Assembly: GCA_946800325.1 (NCBI GenBank)
Contig: OX326956.1
Coordinates: 14,177,167-14,241,166, forward strand
Direction of reading: 5' to 3'
Source: Luzula sylvatica
Taxonomy: Eukaryota; Streptophyta; Magnoliopsida; Poales; Juncaceae
Length of the DNA: 64,000 bases
A program made the translations under genes and the position numbers. The notes under the pieces were generated by a model. That model did no database searches and had not been told where the DNA came from. It worked only from the letters and a program-made list of their open reading frames with translations. Shown here one piece after another: positions 58,076-64,000 of this stretch. Each line of letters starts with the position of its first letter. Position 1 is the stretch's first letter.

Positions 58076-61000
58076 ATTGCTCGTTTTGTACATCAAATTT
58101 AGAATTTTCTAGAAAATATGATAAATTAATATTTTTTATTGTATTAGATTTCACTTTTTGTAATTTTATGAAATAAAAAAAATAGAAATTATACAAGTAT
58201 TAGTTTTCAATTATAATTTTTTTTTTAAAATAAGAAAAAATACGTATTTTGCATGTTTTAGACATCAATTTTGAAATTTTTTAGAAAAATATGATAAAAT
58301 AATTTTTTTCACTGTAGTATACTTCAATTTTTTCATTTTATCGTAATTATTTGGAAAAAATGAAATGTTGCACGTGGTAGTCTTCAATTAAATATTTGTT
58401 GTAAGCAAAACATGAAATGGAGAATTTTTCTCGCTTTAGACACATATTTGGGCATTTTGTACAAAATATGATAAATTGGTATTTTTTAAAGGATTAAGAC
58501 TTTACTTTTTGAAATTTTCCAAATGTTTTTCTAAATAATTTAAAATTTTGCATGTGTTAGTCTGAAGTACATATTTGTTTTGTGGAAAACATTAAAATAA
58601 AGTATTTTCCTCATTTTAGACATTAATTTTGACATTTTCTAAAAAAATGATAAATTGATATTTTTCAAGATATTAGAATTCACGTTTTGCAATTTTTTGA
58701 ATTAAAAAAAATATCAATTATACATGTGTTAGTGTTCAATTATAGAATTTTGTATGAAAACAAGAAAAATACGTATTTTGCATGTTTTTGACATCAATTT
58801 TTGAATTTTTTAGAATAATATGATAAATTGATTTCTTTCAATGTAGTAAACTTCAATTTTTCCATTTTATCGTAACTTTTGAAAGAAAATATGGCTTAAG
58901 AATTAACTTGGAAGAATTTATATAAATAGGCAAATATGCAATCAGAATTGGGCCAGTTCATAATCTGGGCCCGCTCAGAATTTAGGGTTTTAATCTAATT
59001 TCTAATAATTAGATTTTAATCTGAATTTTGGGCTTATTCTGATTTTATTTAGTTTTTGGGTTTTAATTCTGAAATTAGGGTTTCTTAACCTAATTTCGGA
59101 TTTAACCTGAAATTGCCTATATATATATTCAGAATTTCATTTTTCTCTCTTTTCTCTCTCTAATTTTCTGACCTAATTCGGCTGCCGAATTTTCTCTCTT
59201 TCACACAAAATAAAGATTGAGATCTGGAGAGTTTTGAGTAGAGTTTCTGAGCAAGTTCTTGAGAGAAATAATCGTGACATCGACTGGAACGGTGTTGGCG
59301 GTTCCGATCAGACGAAATCGAGGTGGACACGAGTAGAGGGAGTGCAAGAGCAATCCTTGGAGAAGGTTCACGAGATCTGGACAAGAAGGCATCACGTACT
59401 AACTTGTACGAGGTAAAATTCTGATTACTCTTCCTTTTTCGGTGTTTTTCGAGTGTGATCCAGGATAGAATTAGGTTACGCATGCGTGAATAATTCCGCT
59501 GCATACTCTAATAATCGTATGCGCAATCCTACGACTTTTTGAAAAAAAAAATAAAAAGTTGCATGTGGTAGACTTCAATTAATGATTTGTTGTGAGCAAA
59601 ACCTCAAATTGAGAAATTTTTCTCGCCTTAGACACCTTTTTGCGCATTTTGTACAAAATATGATAAAGTGATATTTTTGAAGGGATTAGACTTCACTTTT
59701 TGTAATTTTTCAAATATTTTTCAAAACAATTTGAAATTTTGCTTGTGTTAGTCTTCAAGTACACATTTTTTGTGGAAAACATGAAAACTAAGTATTTTGC
59801 GCATTTTAGACATCAATTTTGGCATTTTCTAAAAAAATATGACAAATTCATATTTTTTAAGGTATTAAGACTTCACTTTGTGCAATTTTGAGAAATATAT
59901 TCAAAAATACAAATTTTGCATGTCCTAATCTTGAATTATAGATTTTTTTGAGGAAAACAAGAAAATCACGTGTTTCACATGTTTTAGACATCAATTTGGC
60001 ATTTTGTAGGAAAATATGGTAAATTGATATTTTTTTAATGTGTTTGGCTTCGGTTTTGTTCATTTTTTGTAAAAATTTTTAAAATGAAATTTTGCATGTG
60101 TTAGTCTTCAGTTACACTTTTTTTTTTTTGAGAAAAAACATGAAAATTAAGAATTTTGTATGATTTAGACATCAATTTTAACATTTTCTAATAAATATTC
60201 TATATCAATTTTTTTATTGTGTTAGAGTTCATTTTTTTCAATTATCCATAATGTTTTGAAAACAAAAATTGAAAATTTGAAATTTGCATATGTTAGTCTT
60301 GAATTATATATATATTTGAGGAAAACATGAAAATTTAGTATTTTGCTCGTTTTATACATCAATTTTGGAATTTTCTAGAAAATATGATAAATTGATACTT
60401 TTTAAGGTATTAAAACTTCACTTTTTGCAATTTTGTGAAATTGAAAAAAATAAAAATTATACATGTGTTAGTCTTCAATTATAGATTTTTTTTATGAAAA
60501 TAAGAAAAACACGTATTTTGCATGTTTTAGGCATCAATTTTGACATTTTCTACAAAATATGATAAATAGATTTTTTTTTTCAATGTAGTAGACTTCAATT
60601 TTTTCATTTTATCGTAACTTTTGAAAAAAAATAAAATGTTGCATGTGGTAGTCTTCAATTAAAGATTTGTGATGAGTAAAACATGAAGTTGAGAATTTTT
60701 ATCGCTTTAGATACCTATTTGGGCATTTTGTACAAAATATGATAGATTTGCATTGTTGATGGGATTATACTTCACTTTTTGCAATTTTCCAAATATTTTT
60801 CAAAACAATTTTAAATTTTGCATGTGTTAGTCTTCAAGTACACATTTTTTGTGGAATACATAAAAAATAAGTATTTTGCGCATTTTAGACATCAATTTTG
60901 ACATTTTCTATAAAATATGATAAATTGATATTTTTGAAGGTATTATTAGACTTCACTTTGTGCAATTTGACAATATATATTGAAAAATAGAAATTTTGCA

Positions 61001-62815
61001 TGTGCTAATCTTGAATTATAGTTCTTTTGAGGGAAAAAAAAATCATGCATTTTGCATGTTTTAGACATCAATTTTGGCATTTGTAGAAAAATATGATAAA
61101 TTGATTTTATTAATGTGTTTGACTTCAATTTTGTTCATTTTTTGTAAAGTTGTAAAAAAATTGAAGTTTTGCATGTGTTAGTTTTCAGTTACACATTTGT
61201 TTGAGAAAAACATGAAAATTAAGTATTTTGTATGATTTAGATATCAATTTTAGCATTTTCTAATAAATATGATAAATTGATTTTTTTGAATGTGTTAGAT
61301 TTAAATTTTTTCTTTTATCCATAATGTTATGAAAAAATAAATTGAAAATTTGCATGTGTTAGTCTTGAATTATATATATATTTGAGGAAAACATGAAAAT
61401 TTAGTATTTTGCTCATTTTGTACATCAATTTTGGAATTTTCTACAAAATATGATAAATTGATACTTTTTAAGGTATTATACTTCATCTTTTAATTTTGTG
61501 AAATAAAGTAAAAATAAAAATTATACATGTGTGTTAGTCTTCAATAATATAATTTTTTTTTTAAAACAAGAAAAATATGTATTTTGCATGTTTTAGACAT
61601 CAATTTTGGCATTTTCAAGAAAATGTGATAAATTACATCAATTTTGGCATTTTGTAGAAAAATAAGACAAATTGATTTTTTAATGTGTTCGACTTCAATT
61701 TTGTTCATTTTTTTGTAAATTTTTAAAAATAAATGAAATTATGCATGTGTTAGTCTTCAGTTACACATTTTTTTTAATGTGATAATTTTTACATGAGAAA
61801 TAAGACAATTTTTTTTTAAATGACAAAAACATTAAGATCAAGTATTTTGTATGATTTAGACATCAATTTTAGCATTTTGTAATAAATATGATAATTTTTT
61901 TTAATGTGTTAGACTTCAATTTTTACATTTATCCATAATGTTTTGAATTTTTTTTGCAATTTTGTCATTTTAGACATCAATTTTGTCATTTTCTCAAAAA
62001 TATGATAAATTGATATTTTCGAAGGTATTAGAATTCACTTTTTGCAATTTTGTGAAATTTTAATAAAATATATAATTATACATGCGTTAGTCTTCAATTA
62101 TAGAATTTTTTATGAAACAAGATACGTATTTTGCATGTTTTAGACATTAATTTTGGATTTTTTTTGAAAAAAATTGATAAATTGATTTTTTAAATGAAGT
62201 AGACTTCAATTTTTTCATTTTAGCATAACTTTATGAAATAAAATAAAATGCTGCATGTGTTAGTCTTTAATTTTGCAAATGTATTTTAAAAATAATTAAA
62301 ATTTGCATGTGTTAGTCTTCAATTACACATTTTTTTTGTTGAAAACATGAAAATTAAGTTTTTTTTTCTCGTTTGAGACATCAATTTTCGTATTTTCTAA
62401 AAAACATGATAAATTCATATTTTTGAAGGTATAGACTTCATGTTTTGCAATTTTTTGAAATTGAAAAATATATATATATATTATATACATGTGTTAGTCT
62501 TGAATTATAGAATCTTTTTATGAAAACAAGAAAAATACGTATTTTGCATGTTTTAGACATCAATTTTTGATTTTTTTTTTTTAAAATATGATAAATAATT
62601 TTTTTAAATGAAGTAGCGTAACTTTTTGAAAAAAAATAAAATTTTGCATTTGGTAGTCTTCAGTTAAAGATTTGTTGTGAGCAAAACATGAAATTTGAGA
62701 AATTTTCTCAGTTTAGACATCTATTTGGACATTTTGTACAAAATATGATAAATTGATATTTTTGAAGGGAATTAGACTTCAATTTTTGCAATAAAAAAAA
62801 TTTGAAAATTGTTAG
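58076..62815 (+). repeat. Satellite array C, right copy, with higher-order repeat
   Basis: About 22-24 monomers of ~178 bp, same family as 6009-8215. A six-monomer higher-order unit of ~1.07 kb is visible: GCATGTGGTAGACTTCAATT at 59573 corresponds to 60641, and TATATATATTTGAGGAAAAC at 60305 corresponds to ~61372. Interrupted by a solo LTR. Confidence 0.85.
58880..59533 (+). repeat. Solo LTR inserted in the satellite
   Basis: 654 bp from TGAAAGAAAATATGGC to GCGCAATCCTACG (final CA apparently mutated to CG). Flanked by ACTTT on both sides (58875-58879, 59534-59538). TATA box TTATATAAATAGG at about 58918. The left array reads through the site uninterrupted. Related to the LTR-like segments at 22662-23889. 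Frames of 60-114 codons inside it are not genes. Confidence 0.78.
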
Positions 62816-63650
62816 TACGTTCTACTTTTATTGATATATTTGTTAAAAAATGTACAATTACTATGAAGATAAAGAATTCAAAACAATGGAATTCTATATC
62901 TTAACATGTTCTATTAAGCTAATATATCTCACAGAAAAATTACATCCACCAAAAAATACAAAGCAAGAAAATAAAACTTGGAAAGTAGAATCCAGACATG
63001 ACTTCAAAGCTCGACAATGAAATCCTGGTTATAGTATGAAGTTGGAATCCAGTCTTTGTAATCTCATAAAACTAGGGTTATTTCCGCCTCTTTCTTCTCT
63101 CTTGCAAACTACCCCCAAATTCCCCTCCTCTTCGATCTCTTCTTACATGCAAGCTTAGACCACCATGGATCCGCCTTCTATCCTCTCCTCTTGGCTCAAA
63201 AATCTGAGCAAAGCTTTCGATTCTCTCCTGATACTATACTGCTCTTTTAGCTAGGTTGAAATCCCCCTTGATTGCTGAAATTGTTGCATCTTCATTTACG
63301 AGAGCTCCGAGCTTCCTCCGTTCCACTGTACTTGCTTAAAATCGAGTTATCATGTTCGTCTCACAGGAGATTATCTCGATAAGCCTCCGGTGCTTTGAAA
63401 GAGTACGATAAGATGCCAAAAGGAAGAGGAGAAAAGGATCAAGGATGAAGAAATCAACAAGGTCGTTTGAATTTTCTTTTAGATCTATCCTCAATCTAGT
63501 CTATTTCAGTTCATATATTTGATATTTAAGGTACGAATTTAAAAATCTCTTTCATTTTTGTTTCAATTGCAGGCTGCGGCAATGGCAAATACTCGAAAAC
63601 CTAGTTCTTGAGATGAAGATGAAATGGACCCTATAGTTTCTTTTCTTTTC
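62816..63650 (+). pseudogene. Module D gene-like fragment, right copy
   Basis: Counterpart of 8216-9190, including ATGGATCCGCCTTCTATC (63165) and the donor/acceptor-like intron before GCTGCGGCAATGGCAAAT. An extra C in the GATGCCAAAAGGAAGAGG stretch shifts the frame of the penultimate exon-like segment, and AATAATCGAGCTCAG has lost bases. Not expected to encode a protein. Confidence 0.45.
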
Positions 63651-63779
63651 GTTTTTTTCTAACTAGCGATACAGTTTTCATTTCTGATTTTACTGGTTTG
63701 TATTATTATTTACAGATCATTTATTTGCTATTTTCAGTTGTAATTATTTTAGTGACGTTCTTAATTAAGTTCCATTCCG

Positions 63780-64000
63780 TCATGATCTGTGATCCAGGTC
63801 TTGGACTTTATAAAGACCTTGTCGTGATCTGTGATCACAGTTGATCTTGATATTTTTTAACCTTTTATCACGTTATCACAGTGGTGCTTTTTTATTTTAT
63901 ATCACGTGATCACAGTGGTGCTTTTTTATTTTGATATCACGTGATCACAGCGGTGCTTTTTTATTTTGATATCACGTGATCACAGCGGTGCTTTTTTATT
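63780..64000 (+). repeat. GATC/CACGTG tandem array, right copy (cut by window end)
   Basis: At least four units of 35-36 bp, ATCACGTGATCACAG(T/C)GG then TGCTTTTTTATTTTGAT. These right-hand units are more homogeneous than those on the left (9240-9600). The array continues beyond the window. Confidence 0.9.

Noticed and set aside
59160..59504. 114-codon minus-strand frame
   Set aside because: Lies wholly inside a solo LTR and is mirrored by frames on the other strand.

Overview
The window looks like intergenic nuclear DNA of a flowering plant, probably a eudicot. It is AT-rich, has no bacterial gene organisation, and holds intron-containing chalcone-synthase-type genes, a Ty1-copia retrotransposon with a plant initiator-Met primer site, CACTA, hAT, PIF/Harbinger, Mutator-like and Helitron elements, and long satellites. 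The species cannot be named from what I see.

The only clear host genes lie at 25.0-35.1 kb. Two near-identical type III polyketide synthase (CHS-like) genes stand in tandem on the minus strand, each in a duplicated unit of about 2.7 kb that begins with a copia-type LTR. The right copy (33043-34498, three exons, 392 residues) is intact. The left copy (25664-27107 plus a 22-bp piece at 31769-31790) is broken: a very young 4.66-kb Ty1-copia element (27108-31768, LTRs differing at one base in 322, 5-bp target duplication TGAAT) sits in codons 6-8, and its intron-1 donor has lost two bases. The enzyme keeps the Cys-His-Asn triad but differs from a reference CHS at several pocket and CoA-contact positions (R58G, S133G, T197N, A308T). 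It also has an unusual second intron at Gly291, so it is probably not an ordinary naringenin-chalcone synthase.

Around this locus is a nested transposon landscape. 0-12 kb and 54-64 kb hold two diverged copies of one large repeat module: (A) gene-fragment-like DNA, (C) a ~178-bp satellite with a ~1.07-kb higher-order repeat, (D) a gene-like fragment followed by a GATC/CACGTG-rich array. Between them are three Helitrons of one family (14932-16783, 37053-39055, 47845-50816), each carrying a different later insertion; a second Helitron family with a GACCAAAATGTAAA minisatellite (5.6, 39.3 and 54.4 kb); a PIF/Harbinger element (12650-14161); hAT-type elements (15953, 19938, 35349, 48354); Mutator-like fold-backs (37435, 57396); CACTA ends (22391-23964, 49728-50273); a dead LINE (45315-47389); a small non-autonomous LTR element (55967-57274); and a solo LTR (58880-59533). 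Several insertions have their empty site preserved in a paralogous copy in this same window, so order of events can be read.

No tRNA, rRNA or CRISPR array was found. Most short open frames in the window are chance frames in AT-rich or repetitive DNA. All calls rest on reading the sequence by eye; no database search was run.
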